Source: DASTBU01 sp035711845
GTDB lineage: Bacteria > Acidobacteriota > Vicinamibacteria > Vicinamibacterales > 2-12-FULL-66-21
Length of the DNA stretch: 40,496 bases
Assembly: GCA_035711845.1 (NCBI GenBank)
Contig: DASTBU010000053.1
Span: 1 to 40,496 of the forward strand
Reading direction: 5' to 3'
Part shown: positions 1 through 9,731 of the stretch, piece after piece
Layout of the letters: the number at the start of each line of letters is the position of its first letter
Position numbering within the stretch: the stretch's first letter is position 1
Notes under the pieces: generated by a model
The model's database searches: none
What the model saw: the letters and a program-made list of their open reading frames with translations, nothing else
What the model was told of the DNA's origin: nothing
Made by a program: the position numbers and the translations under genes

Positions 1-42
1 CAAGCGCTGCTGATTCAACGCCACGGCCGGGTCCTGCCTCAT
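1..42 (-). CDS. Possible 5' end of rplD (ribosomal protein L4), cut by the window edge
   Basis: A minus-strand frame opens with ATG at 42 and stays open to the window edge (14 codons, beginning MRQDPAVALN). It lies 41 nt after the rplC stop, where bacterial S10 operons normally carry rplD. The visible residues are too few and too unlike common L4 starts to be sure, and there is no clear Shine-Dalgarno sequence. The call rests on gene order alone; the true start could lie outside the window. Confidence 0.3.
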   Translation of the reverse strand, partial: MRQDPAVALNQQRL

Positions 43-83
43 CTCAGCACGGCCGCACGAGCCGTGACCTGCGCTCGGGCTCG

Positions 84-782
84 TTACTTCTTCGGCTTCG
101 CCACCTTGCCCTTGGTCGGCTTCTCGGGCTGCGCCTGGGGCTCCGGCTTGGCGGCCACGGCCTTGCGGATGACCACGTAGTTCCCCGGCGCGCCGGGGAC
201 CGCACCCCGCACGACCAGCAGGTTGTTCTCCGCATCCACCTGCACGACCTTCAGGTTCCTCGTCGTCACGCGGTCTCCGCCCATGCGGCCCGCGGCGCGC
301 ATGCCCTTGACGACCCGCGAGGGGTACGACGAGGCGCCGATGGATCCCGGCGCGCGGTGGAACATCGACCCGTGTGTGGCCGCGCCACCGCGGAAGTGAT
401 GACGCCGAACGACGCCCTGGAAGCCCTTGCCGCGGCTGATGCCAATCACGTCCACGCGGTCGCCGTTGTTGAACACGCCGTTGACCAGCACCTGATCCCC
501 GGGCTTGGGCGCTTCGGCGCCCTTGGCGACCGTCACCTCGCGTCGCACGCGGGTCGGCGGAACGCCAGCCTTCCTGTAATGACCCGCGAGCGGCTTGCGC
601 ACCCGGGCCGGGCGCTCCTCGACGAGGCCGAGCTGCACGGCGTCGTAGCCTTCCGTCGCCGCCGACTTCATCTGCACGACGACGCACGGACCGGCCTTGA
701 TCACGGTGCCGGGCACGACGGTGCCGTCTTGCGCGAAGAGCTGCGTCATCCCGACTTTCCTGCCAATGATGCCAGTCAACAT
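84..782 (-). CDS. rplC: 50S ribosomal protein L3
   Basis: L3 is an early-assembling 23S rRNA-binding protein with a long loop reaching towards the peptidyl-transferase centre. The 232-residue product starts MLTGIIGRKVGMTQ and carries the L3 core FQGVVRRHHFRGG followed by THGSMFHRAPGSIG. The ATG at 782 is chosen because the frame upstream of it lacks L3 homology and overlaps rpsJ. The protein is longer than the usual roughly 210 residues because of an Ala/Pro/Lys-rich tail of about 22 residues ending KGKVAKPKK, probably a flexible rRNA-binding extension. It follows rpsJ after 22 nt and is surely co-transcribed with it. Confidence 0.97.
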   Translation of the reverse strand: MLTGIIGRKVGMTQLFAQDGTVVPGTVIKAGPCVVVQMKSAATEGYDAVQLGLVEERPARVRKPLAGHYRKAGVPPTRVRREVTVAKGAEAPKPGDQVLVNGVFNNGDRVDVIGISRGKGFQGVVRRHHFRGGAATHGSMFHRAPGSIGASSYPSRVVKGMRAAGRMGGDRVTTRNLKVVQVDAENNLLVVRGAVPGAPGNYVVIRKAVAAKPEPQAQPEKPTKGKVAKPKK

Positions 783-804
783 AATTCGAATCCTGTCGGG
801 GCTC

Positions 805-1140
805 TTACTTGTGTTCCTTCCCGAACGCCTTGATCTCGACGTCCACACCCGCCGGCAGGTCGAGCTTCATCAGCGCGTCGACCGTCTGCGGCGTCGGCTC
901 GAAGATGTCGATCAGACGCTTGTGCGTGCGGAGCTCGAACTGTTCGCGCGACTTCTTGTCGACATGGGGCGAGCGCAGCACGGTCCACTTGTTCTTTTCC
1001 GTCGGAAGCGGAATGGGACCGGCCAGCCTGGCCCCCGTCCGCCGCGCGGTGTCCACAATCTCCGTCGTCGACTGATCCAGGACCCGGTTGTCGTACGCCT
1101 TGAGCCGGATGCGGATTTTGTCGCTGAATGTTGTCGCCAT
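805..1140 (-). CDS. rpsJ: 30S ribosomal protein S10
   Basis: S10 is a 30S head protein that in many bacteria also acts as NusE in antitermination. The 111-residue product has the family pattern: KIRIRLKAYDNRVLDQS near the N-terminus, TGARLAGPIPLPT in the middle, and REQFELRTHKRLIDI in the second half. Length is normal for the family with a few extra residues at each end. It lies 97 nt after fusA, and that gap holds a heptamer repeat rather than tuf. It is followed closely by rplC, which gives the S10-L3 order. ATG start with AGGA about 11 nt upstream. Confidence 0.98.
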   Translation of the reverse strand: MATTFSDKIRIRLKAYDNRVLDQSTTEIVDTARRTGARLAGPIPLPTEKNKWTVLRSPHVDKKSREQFELRTHKRLIDIFEPTPQTVDALMKLDLPAGVDVEIKAFGKEHK

Positions 1141-1157
1141 AATGACGCAATCCTGAA

Positions 1158-1236
1158 ATGCTGAGTGCTGAATGCTGAATGCTGAATGAGTGCTGAATGC
1201 CCTTCATTCAGCATTCAGCATTCGACATTCAGCATT
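1158..1236. repeat. Heptamer (GCTGAAT)n / (ATTCAGC)n inverted repeat in the fusA-rpsJ gap
   Basis: The gap between fusA and rpsJ is nearly filled by degenerate copies of GCTGAAT at 1158-1199, followed by reverse-complement copies ATTCAGC at 1204-1236, so the transcript can fold into a long hairpin. The right arm (1202-1236, 35 bp) is identical to 3988-4022 in the rpsL-rpsG gap. There is no coding sense in it. It could act as an RNA structure tuning expression or simply be an inserted repeat. Confidence 0.9.
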
Positions 1237-1237
1237 G

Positions 1238-3358
<2,121 letters not shown>

Positions 3359-3373
3359 TGCTTTGAGCTCCCC

Positions 3374-3443
3374 GCTTCCAGCCGGGAGCCCCTCGAAACT
3401 TCGTCATCTCCCCTGACAGCTGGAAGCTGGCCGCTGGGAGCCG
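3374..3443. repeat. Heptamer-type repeat with 9-bp inverted arms in the rpsG-fusA gap
   Basis: The 88-bp rpsG-fusA gap has three consecutive 7-bp units GCTGGAA, GCTGGCC and GCTGGGA (3419-3439) and an inverted copy GCTTCCAGC at 3374-3382 matching GCTGGAAGC at 3419-3427. The unit differs from the GCTGAAT type of the neighbouring gaps, but the 7-bp period and hairpin layout are the same. Confidence 0.7.
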
Positions 3444-3446
3444 ATT

Positions 3447-3920
3447 TCACCAGCGATAATGCGCGAACGCCTTGTTGGCTTCGGCCATCCGGTGTGTGTC
3501 CTCGCGCTTCTTCACGGCGCCGCCGCGCAAATTCGCCGCGTCCAGCAGCTCGTTCGCGAGCTTCTCCTGCATGGTCTTGCCGTCGCCCCGCGCGCGCGCG
3601 TAGCCAACGAGCCAGCGGATGCTCAGCGACAGGCGCCGGTTCGGGTTGACCTCGACGGGCACCTGATAGTTCGAGCCGCCGACACGCCGCGATTTCACCT
3701 CGAGCGCCGGCTTGACGTTCTCCACCGCCTTCTTGAACACCTTGAGCGGATCGTCGCCCGTTTTCTCCTGGATGGTGGAGAGGCTGCCGTACATGATCCG
3801 CTCGGCCGTGCTGCGCTTGCCGTCGCGCATGAGCGTGCTGATGAACTTCGTCACCAGCGCGCTGCTGTAGAGCGGGTCGAGCGGCACTTCACGTTTTGGA
3901 ATCTCGCGTCGTCTGGGCAT
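3447..3920 (-). CDS. rpsG: 30S ribosomal protein S7
   Basis: S7 nucleates assembly of the 30S head and lines the exit site. The 157-residue product matches the normal family length and begins MPRRREIPKREVPLDP. It has the signature stretch LVTKFISTLMRDGKRSTAE, then GGSNYQVPVEV and RRLSLSIRWL, and ends in the usual region KKREDTHRMAEANKAFAHYRW. It lies between rpsL and fusA as in most bacterial str operons and is co-transcribed with them. Confidence 0.98.
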   Translation of the reverse strand: MPRRREIPKREVPLDPLYSSALVTKFISTLMRDGKRSTAERIMYGSLSTIQEKTGDDPLKVFKKAVENVKPALEVKSRRVGGSNYQVPVEVNPNRRLSLSIRWLVGYARARGDGKTMQEKLANELLDAANLRGGAVKKREDTHRMAEANKAFAHYRW

Positions 3921-3925
3921 GATTC

Positions 3926-4022
3926 GAATGCTGAATGCTGAGTGCTGAATGCTGAATTGGACTGAACGCTGAATGGGACTGAACGCTCTTCATTCAGCAT
4001 TCAGCATTCGACATTCAGCATT
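3926..4022. repeat. Second GCTGAAT/ATTCAGC inverted repeat, in the rpsL-rpsG gap
   Basis: Degenerate GCTGAAT units run through 3926-3986, followed at 3988-4022 by the same 35-bp reverse-complement arm found at 1202-1236. The element fills almost the whole 108-bp gap between rpsL and rpsG. It predicts a stable hairpin in the polycistronic mRNA immediately after rpsL. Confidence 0.9.
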
Positions 4023-4028
4023 TCACCA

Positions 4029-4403
4029 TTACGACTTCGGTCTCTTCGCGCCGTACTTCGATCGTCCCTGCTTCCGGCCCTGCACGCCGACCGCGTCGAG
4101 CGTGCCGCGCACCACGTGGTAGCGGACGCCCGGCAGATCCTTGACGCGGCCGCCGCGAATCAGCACCAGCGAGTGCTCCTGCAGGTTGTGGCCCACGCCG
4201 GGGATGTAGGTCGTGACCTCGATCCCGTTCGTCAGGCGCACGCGCGCGACTTTCCGCAACGCCGAGTTCGGCTTCTTCGGCGTCTGCGTGAAGACGCGCA
4301 CACACACCCCCCGCTTCTGAGGGCTGTTCTGCAGCGCAGGGCTCTTCGTCTTGGTGAGCACCTTCTCGCGGCCTGTGCGAACCAGTTGGCTGATCGTCGG
4401 CAC
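4029..4403 (-). CDS. rpsL: 30S ribosomal protein S12
   Basis: S12 sits at the decoding centre and controls fidelity; it is the classic streptomycin-resistance locus. The 124-residue product starts PTISQLVRTGREKV after a GTG initiator at 4403, chosen because this is where S12 homology begins and because GGAG lies 7 nt upstream; a longer frame to 4454 adds 17 unrelated residues. The conserved decoding loop TPKKPNSALRK is present with Lys43, the drug-sensitive form, as is PGVGHNLQEHS. It is the first gene of the str operon, with a leader of about 350 nt. Confidence 0.97.
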   Translation of the reverse strand: MPTISQLVRTGREKVLTKTKSPALQNSPQKRGVCVRVFTQTPKKPNSALRKVARVRLTNGIEVTTYIPGVGHNLQEHSLVLIRGGRVKDLPGVRYHVVRGTLDAVGVQGRKQGRSKYGAKRPKS

Positions 4404-4759
4404 TGTTGCTCCATTGCTCCATGCGCCCGGCCAGCCGGCCGTGCGCCCAAACACGAACTGCGCCTCACGCCCCGGAACACGGCTCGAGCCATGCCCTGGC
4501 TGGCGCGGCGTCGCCGCGTGCGCGACAGTCGCGCCGGCGGCTTCTGGTGGCTCCAGGCCTAGGGAGCCGCACAGCGGCCCGGCACCTGGAGCTGACTTAC
4601 CCTATAAGGTTGATGATGCTGCGCCCAGCGGCGCTGGCGAAGCGGCCTCGATCGTCCAGGCCGCGTCTTGCCCGTTCAAAAGGGCAGCCCCTTCGATGTT
4701 CCACGGGGCAGGAAGTCCAGCCCTAGATAGGGTGTCCCAGGGCCGACTAGAACCTTGCA
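4404..4759 (-). other. Long 5' leader of the rpsL operon
   Basis: If the promoter at 4760-4788 is used, rpsL mRNA has a leader of about 350 nt. I see no gene with supported homology in it and no tRNA or recognised riboswitch. Short GC-rich inverted stretches occur, for example around 4676-4730, but I cannot assign a structure. A role in ribosomal-protein autoregulation is possible but unproven. Confidence 0.4.
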
Positions 4760-4788
4760 AATATAGCAAACCCATCTACCGGGATCAA
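4760..4788 (-). promoter_or_regulatory. Probable sigma70-type promoter of the str operon
   Basis: On the minus strand TTGATC (4783-4788) is followed after exactly 17 bp by TATATT (4760-4765), a 4/6 and 5/6 match to the consensus. It points towards rpsL and no other gene lies between. It is the best promoter match I found upstream of the ribosomal genes. Confidence 0.6.
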
Positions 4789-4837
4789 GCCCCGGCCGTC
4801 TCTGGTGGGGTCCGGCTTCGTCGACTCCGGGGCGAAG

Positions 4838-4863
4838 CCGGGCACGGGAGGACCCGTGCCCGG
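4838..4863 (-). terminator. Hairpin downstream of csbD-like gene
   Basis: A perfect 11-bp stem CCGGGCACGGG / CCCGTGCCCGG with a 4-nt loop lies 9 nt after the csbD stop. There is no U-tract, so it may be an intrinsic terminator of the GC-rich type or a processing hairpin. An overlapping alternative stem (CCGGCTTCG at 4812-4820 with CGAAGCCGG at 4833-4841) could compete with it. Confidence 0.6.
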
Positions 4864-4872
4864 CCGTCTGGC

Positions 4873-5076
4873 CTACCGCTTGATCTTGTCGCCGAGGTCC
4901 TCGACAGCCTCGCCGACCTTGCGTCGGGCGCGTCCGAGCGTGTCCTGAGCCTCTCCGGCCGCCTCGTCCGCAACGCCTTCGTCGTGAAGGCGCTCGTTGT
5001 CGGTCAAATCCCCGACACCCTGCTTGATCTTCCCCTTGACCTGTTCGGCCTTACCCTCGAGTTCGTCACGGTTCAT
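4873..5076 (-). CDS. CsbD-like stress response protein
   Basis: CsbD-family proteins are small, soluble, highly charged proteins induced by general stress in many bacteria; their molecular role is unknown. The 67-residue product starts MNRDELEGKAEQVKGKIKQG and continues VGDLTDNERLHDEGVADEAAG, which fits the family pattern of a KGK-type repeat followed by a Gly/Glu/Ala-rich helix. The ATG at 5076 is chosen because GGAGG lies just upstream and family homology starts there. It is transcribed away from the cupin gene and ends in a strong hairpin, so it is probably monocistronic. Confidence 0.88.
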   Translation of the reverse strand: MNRDELEGKAEQVKGKIKQGVGDLTDNERLHDEGVADEAAGEAQDTLGRARRKVGEAVEDLGDKIKR

Positions 5077-5209
5077 GTGTTTGCCTCCTCCACGGTTAAG
5101 GTTCAAGAATCGGTCCGGACGAAACGCGCTGACAGCCGACCGAAATCCTGGCGAAAGCTGGGTTGGCTGTCGAGCGTGTGAACCTGAACGGTTGTACAGT
5201 GGAGGGCCC

Positions 5210-5572
5210 ATGCCCCACCTCATAGCAGCGCCTTCAGTCGTCCAGGCGGCCGGCAACAAGCCCAAGCGCATCGAGGAATTCGCCGGACGGGTCAACAGCG
5301 GTCACGAGCGGGTCAGCGTCGCCCGCATGGTTTCCCCTGCGGGCTGGGAGGAACCCGGTCAACGCCCCGAGTTCGAAGAGATTACGGTTGTGCTGCGAGG
5401 CCTCCTGCGCGTCGAGTTCGAGGGAGGGGCGATGGACGTCCGAGGCGGGCAGGCCGTCGTCACCAAACCCGGGGAATGGGTCCGCTACAGCACCCCCGAT
5501 CCAGAGGGCGCGGAGTACGTGGCCGTTTGCCTGCCGGCGTTCTCGCCGGCCGCCGTGCATCGCGACCAGTAG
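5210..5572 (+). CDS. Small cupin-domain protein
   Basis: The 120-residue product is a single-domain cupin-like protein. The jelly-roll signature can be followed in EEITVVLRGLLRVEFEGG (the G-x(5)-E/F part of motif 1) and GQAVVTKPGEWVRYSTP (motif 2, PxGxxHxxxN-like). The usual metal-binding His residues are largely absent: motif 1 has no HxH and motif 2 has Trp-Val in place of His. It may therefore bind a ligand without metal, or be a non-enzymatic sensor. ATG start with GGAGGG immediately upstream. It is divergent from csbD with no obvious operon partner. Confidence 0.8.
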   Translation: MPHLIAAPSVVQAAGNKPKRIEEFAGRVNSGHERVSVARMVSPAGWEEPGQRPEFEEITVVLRGLLRVEFEGGAMDVRGGQAVVTKPGEWVRYSTPDPEGAEYVAVCLPAFSPAAVHRDQ

Positions 5573-5665
5573 CGGCCCTCACGCGCACTCTCCCTGGCGG
5601 CCGAGCCGATCCTCCAAGACGGGGGGACTCTCCAGCCTTCTCCGCTGTCGACCCGCGGAAAGCCC

Positions 5666-5719
5666 TTGACACAGGGGCGGGGTCGGCTCTAGTGTCCACG
5701 CAGTACTCACCGTGAGTAC
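5666..5719 (+). promoter_or_regulatory. Promoter plus perfect palindromic operator for the TonB receptor
   Basis: A consensus TTGACA at 5666-5671 is followed after 18 bp by TAGTGT (5690-5695), a weak -10. The predicted start point falls next to GTACTCAC-C-GTGAGTAC (5703-5719), a perfect 8+1+8 palindrome, with a further half-like GTACT at 5721-5725. A dimeric repressor bound there would block initiation. No regulator gene is adjacent, so the binding protein is unknown. Confidence 0.65.
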
Positions 5720-5784
5720 AGTACTGGCGGCGCACGGGGGTGCGCCGGTACGGGAGTCGAGTATCTGAGAAGGAGGATGCTCAG

Positions 5785-8700
5785 ATGAAAGGCAGGTTCT
5801 GTACGTATGCCCTGGCGCTCTGCGCGCTTCTCGGCATGAACGCCGACGCCGCTGCCCAGGGCGGCACCACGTCTACCCTCTCCGGCATCGTCGTCGACAC
5901 GGCCGGCGGCGTCGTCCCCGGCGCCGCCGTCGTGGTCAAGCATGCCGCGACCGGCACGGCCTTCGACGGCGTGAGCAACGCGCAGGGCGCGTTCTCGTTT
6001 CCGGGTCTCAACCCCGGCACCTACTCCGTCACCGTCACCCTGCAGGGCTTCAAGACATTCGTCGCCAACGACGTGGTCCTGACGTCAGGTTCGCCCGCGG
6101 CCGTTCGCGCCGTGCTCGAAGTCGGCGGGCTGGAAGAGCAAATCGTCGTGTCGTCGTCGTCTGAAGTCGTCCAGACACAGTCGTCGACGATTTCGTCCAC
6201 GATCAACACCAACCAGATCACCAAGCTGCCGCTGACGAGCCGCAGCGCCATGGACTTCGTCACGTTCCTACCGGGTGTGACAACCCCCGGCGGCAACCGG
6301 CAGTCGCAGATCAACGGTCTGCCGCGAGGCCAGATCAACATCACGCTTGACGGTGTCAACATTCAGGACAACACGCTGCGAAGCACCGATGGCTTCTTCG
6401 CGATCGTCAGCCCCCGGCTCGATGCGATTGAAGAAGTCACCGTCACGACTGCGACGCAAGGCGCTGACGGCGCCGGACAGGGCGCCGTGCAGATCAAGTT
6501 CGTGACTCGCGCGGGCACCAACAGTTTCAGCGGGAGCGGCTATCACTACTTCCGGAGCGACAAGCTCAACGCGAACACCTGGTTCAACAACCGTGAGGGT
6601 GTGGACAAAACGCCGCTGAAGCAGAATCAGTACGGCGGGCGCTTTGGCGGTCCGATTGTCATTCCCGGCCTCTTCGACGGCCGGAATAAGGCGTTTTTCT
6701 TCGTGAACTACGAAGAGTTCCGGCAGCCTGGCGGCCTCACGCGGAACAGGACGCTGCTGAATACCGGCGCGCAGCAGGGCATCTTCAGCTACGACACGCC
6801 TTCGGGCGTCCGCTCGGTGAACCTCCTCGCGCTGGCGGCCGCCAACGCGCAGCTCGCGACCGTGGATCCCACGATCGCGGCAGTGCTGGGTGACATTCGA
6901 AATGCGGTGACCGGTGGCGCTCTGTCCACTATCGATCCGAACCTCGATCGCTTCCGGTTCAATGTGACCACGGAGACGCTCAACCGCTATCCGACATTCC
7001 GCATCGACTACAACGTGACCGACAGGCACCGCCTCAGCAGTGCGCTCAACTACCAGCGGTACTCCACGTTCCCTGACACGCTGAACAACCGCGAAGCGAC
7101 GTTCCCCGGATTTCCAGTTGCCGCGGGTCAGTCGTCGGAACGCATGGGGTTCAGCAACTCGATGAGATCGACGCTGAGCTCCAGCCTCGTCAACGAAGCG
7201 AGGGTGGGCTACAGCGGCGCGCCGGTGACGTTCTTCGGAGAGCTGACGGCGGGCATGTGGAGCGGCTCGCTGGCCAACCAGAGAGGATTTCAGCTGGATC
7301 TCGGCAACGTGGGATCGAATCTCACCGATGCCAGCGCCGCGCCGTCTCCCCAGGGGCGCGATGCAACGAGCCTGCTGATCGAGAACACGCTCACCTGGCT
7401 GAAAGGCACCCACAGCCTCAGCATGGGAGGTTCGTGGACCCAGTACACGCTTCGGGCCAACAACTCGGCCCTGCTGCCGGAGATAGACTTCGGGGTGGTC
7501 CAGGGAGATCCTGCACTGGGCATGTTCAACGCGACGAACTTCCCCGGCGCGTCGAATGCCGTTCTCGGAAGGGCCCGCAATCTCTATGCACTTCTGACGG
7601 GTCGTGTGTCGGCCATCAATGGGGACGCGCGGCTGAACGAGAGCACGGGCGAATACGAGTACATGGGTGTGGGCATTCAGCGCGCCCGCATGCGCGAGGC
7701 CGGCTTCTTCCTGCAGGACTCGTGGCGCATGACGCCGCAGCTGACGTTGAACCTCGGGCTGCGGTACGAATTGCAGTACCCGTTCTACCCGTTGAACAGC
7801 AGCTATTCCACGGCGACGCTCGACGATCTGTGCGGCATCTCGGGCAGGAACGCGCAGACCGTCTGCAATCTGTTCCAGCCGGGAGCGACCGGGGGCAAGC
7901 GTCCCGAGTTCGTCAACTTCGGCAAGGGCACGCCGGCCTACAACACCGACTACGACAACTGGGCGCCGAGCATCGGCTTCGCGTGGACGCCCAACGTCGA
8001 GTCGGGCCCGTTCGGCCGGCTGTTAGGGCATGAGGGAGACACGGTGTTCCGCGGCGGCTGGACGCGCTCGTTCAGCCGCAACGGCATGAACGACTTCTCC
8101 GGCCAGTTCAACGCGAATCCCGGTGTGGTCATCCAGAATCCCGACCGGGACCTGGGACTCGGCACACTCGACCTCGATGGCCGCGGGCTGCCCGTGCTCT
8201 TCCGCCAGGACGACAGGCTCGGCGCTGCCCCGTTCCCCGCACAGCCAATCTACCCGCTGACCGACGTCGAAACCCAGGACATCAACCTGTTCGACCCGGA
8301 CATCCAGGTGCCGTACGCGGACTCGTGGACGTTCGGAATCCAGCGCGCGCTGGGACAGAGTATGGCCCTCGAAGTGCGGTACGTCGGAACGCGTTCACGG
8401 GACAACTGGGACACGATCGACTACAACGAGGTCAATATCATCGAGAACGGCTTCCTGAGCGAGTTCAGGGCCGCGCAGGCGAACCTCCAGGCGAACATCG
8501 CCGGCGGACACGGTGCGACCTTCGCCTACACTGGCGCGCCTGGCACTTCGCCGCTGCCGATCTTCCTGGGGTACTTCAACGGCCGCGATGGATCGCAGGC
8601 GTCCAACCCTGCGGCGTATACGGGTGGGAGCTGGACCAGCTCGACGTTCCAGAACTTCCTCGCGGCGCGGAACCCGGATCCCTTCGAGATGGTCACCAAC

Positions 8701-9642
8701 GATGACGACGAAGGCATCCTGGACAACGCAACCATGAGGCGTAACGCGGCTGCGGCGGGCCTGGCCCGCAACTTCTTCGTGGCCAATCCCGACCTGCTCG
8801 GCGGTGCCGACCTGACGACGAACCGGGGCAGAACCGACTACCACGCGCTCCAGGTCGAACTGCGCCGCAGACTCTCGCAGGGGCTTCAGTTCCAGACCAG
8901 CTATGCGTACGGGAAAATGCGAATCTCCGAGCTCCCGACGCTCCGCAGACCGGAGATCACGCTGCGAGATACAGGCTCGCCGGGAGATCTCACCCACGCG
9001 TTCAAACTGAACGCGGTCTACGAACTGCCGTTCGGGCAGGGTCGCCGGTTCGGCGGCAATGTCAACGGCCTCGTCGATCGCCTCATCGGCGGCTGGTCGC
9101 TCGGCATCACGTCGCGCATCCAGAGCGGCCAGCTCGTCAACCTGGGGAACGTGCGTCTGGTCGGTATGACAGCCGACGACGTGTTCGACATGTACAAGCT
9201 GCGGATCGATCACGGAGGACAGAAGGTGTGGATGCTGCCCGAGGAGGTGATCGACAACACCATCAAGGCATTCAGCGTGAGCGCCACGTCACCAACCGGA
9301 TACAGCTCTCTCGGAGCGCCGAGCGGCCGCTACTTCGCGCCTGCGAACGGTCCGGATTGTATCGAGCCCGACCCGGAAGGGGACTTCGGTGAGTGCGGTG
9401 TCAGGCAGCTGGTCGTCACCGGCCCGATGTTCCAGCAGCACGACATCTCGATCGGCAAGCGAGTCAATATCGTCGGGCGGACGAACTTCGAATTCCGCCT
9501 GGAGATGCTGAATGCCTTCAACCAGCACAACTTCGAGCCGGAGGGCGGCATCGGCAACGACATCGCCGACTACGAGGTGACGGGGCTGCTCGGCACCAAC
9601 ACGAGCCGCGTCATCCAGTTCGTGACACGCATCAACTGGTAG
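5785..9642 (+). CDS. TonB-dependent receptor with carboxypeptidase-regulatory N-terminus (Oar-like)
   Basis: This 1285-residue outer-membrane receptor probably imports a large substrate such as a glycan or peptide using TonB energy. A signal peptide covers about residues 1-24 (hydrophobic stretch, cleavage near AAAQGG). A CarboxypepD_reg-like Ig fold follows (about 30-110; SGIVVDTAGGVVPGAAVVV and GTYSVTVTLQGFKTF). A plug domain (about 115-240, with INGLPRGQINITLDGVNIQD) precedes the barrel, which ends in the aromatic strand VIQFVTRINW. ATG at 5785 is chosen because AGGAGG lies 8 nt upstream and the signal peptide starts there. No SusD-like partner is adjacent. A strong terminator follows. Confidence 0.93.
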   Translation: MKGRFCTYALALCALLGMNADAAAQGGTTSTLSGIVVDTAGGVVPGAAVVVKHAATGTAFDGVSNAQGAFSFPGLNPGTYSVTVTLQGFKTFVANDVVLTSGSPAAVRAVLEVGGLEEQIVVSSSSEVVQTQSSTISSTINTNQITKLPLTSRSAMDFVTFLPGVTTPGGNRQSQINGLPRGQINITLDGVNIQDNTLRSTDGFFAIVSPRLDAIEEVTVTTATQGADGAGQGAVQIKFVTRAGTNSFSGSGYHYFRSDKLNANTWFNNREGVDKTPLKQNQYGGRFGGPIVIPGLFDGRNKAFFFVNYEEFRQPGGLTRNRTLLNTGAQQGIFSYDTPSGVRSVNLLALAAANAQLATVDPTIAAVLGDIRNAVTGGALSTIDPNLDRFRFNVTTETLNRYPTFRIDYNVTDRHRLSSALNYQRYSTFPDTLNNREATFPGFPVAAGQSSERMGFSNSMRSTLSSSLVNEARVGYSGAPVTFFGELTAGMWSGSLANQRGFQLDLGNVGSNLTDASAAPSPQGRDATSLLIENTLTWLKGTHSLSMGGSWTQYTLRANNSALLPEIDFGVVQGDPALGMFNATNFPGASNAVLGRARNLYALLTGRVSAINGDARLNESTGEYEYMGVGIQRARMREAGFFLQDSWRMTPQLTLNLGLRYELQYPFYPLNSSYSTATLDDLCGISGRNAQTVCNLFQPGATGGKRPEFVNFGKGTPAYNTDYDNWAPSIGFAWTPNVESGPFGRLLGHEGDTVFRGGWTRSFSRNGMNDFSGQFNANPGVVIQNPDRDLGLGTLDLDGRGLPVLFRQDDRLGAAPFPAQPIYPLTDVETQDINLFDPDIQVPYADSWTFGIQRALGQSMALEVRYVGTRSRDNWDTIDYNEVNIIENGFLSEFRAAQANLQANIAGGHGATFAYTGAPGTSPLPIFLGYFNGRDGSQASNPAAYTGGSWTSSTFQNFLAARNPDPFEMVTNDDDEGILDNATMRRNAAAAGLARNFFVANPDLLGGADLTTNRGRTDYHALQVELRRRLSQGLQFQTSYAYGKMRISELPTLRRPEITLRDTGSPGDLTHAFKLNAVYELPFGQGRRFGGNVNGLVDRLIGGWSLGITSRIQSGQLVNLGNVRLVGMTADDVFDMYKLRIDHGGQKVWMLPEEVIDNTIKAFSVSATSPTGYSSLGAPSGRYFAPANGPDCIEPDPEGDFGECGVRQLVVTGPMFQQHDISIGKRVNIVGRTNFEFRLEMLNAFNQHNFEPEGGIGNDIADYEVTGLLGTNTSRVIQFVTRINW

Positions 9643-9651
9643 CAGGTCGAG

Positions 9652-9678
9652 GAGCCGGACGGGCCTGCCGTCCGGCTC
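9652..9678 (+). terminator. Terminator of the TonB receptor gene
   Basis: A perfect 11-bp stem GAGCCGGACGG / CCGTCCGGCTC with a 5-nt loop begins 10 nt after the stop codon. There is no U-tract; it is followed directly by a CCCCGAG heptamer repeat. Confidence 0.7.
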
Positions 9679-9682
9679 ACCT

Positions 9683-9730
9683 CCCCGAGCCCGAGCCCCC
9701 GAGCCCCGAGCCCCGAGCCCCGAGCCCCGA
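9683..9730. repeat. Heptamer tandem repeat (CCCCGAG)n
   Basis: About seven consecutive, slightly varied 7-bp units CCCCGAG fill the space between the receptor terminator and the stop codon of the convergent ParB-like gene. It is non-coding and similar in period to the other intergenic repeats of this window. Confidence 0.9.
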
Positions 9731-9731
9731 A

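Noticed and set aside
4740..4790. Possible tRNA-like T-arm near GGTTCTAGTC on the minus strand
   Set aside because: The stems do not pair and no acceptor stem is found; a sigma70 promoter explains the AT-rich part better.
5573..5784. Additional small gene upstream of the TonB receptor
   Set aside because: The stretch is better explained by promoter, palindrome and a GGCGCAC/GTGCGCC hairpin; frames there have no start with a plausible ribosome site.
9683..9730. Possible CRISPR or direct-repeat array
   Set aside because: Units are 7 bp with no spacers.
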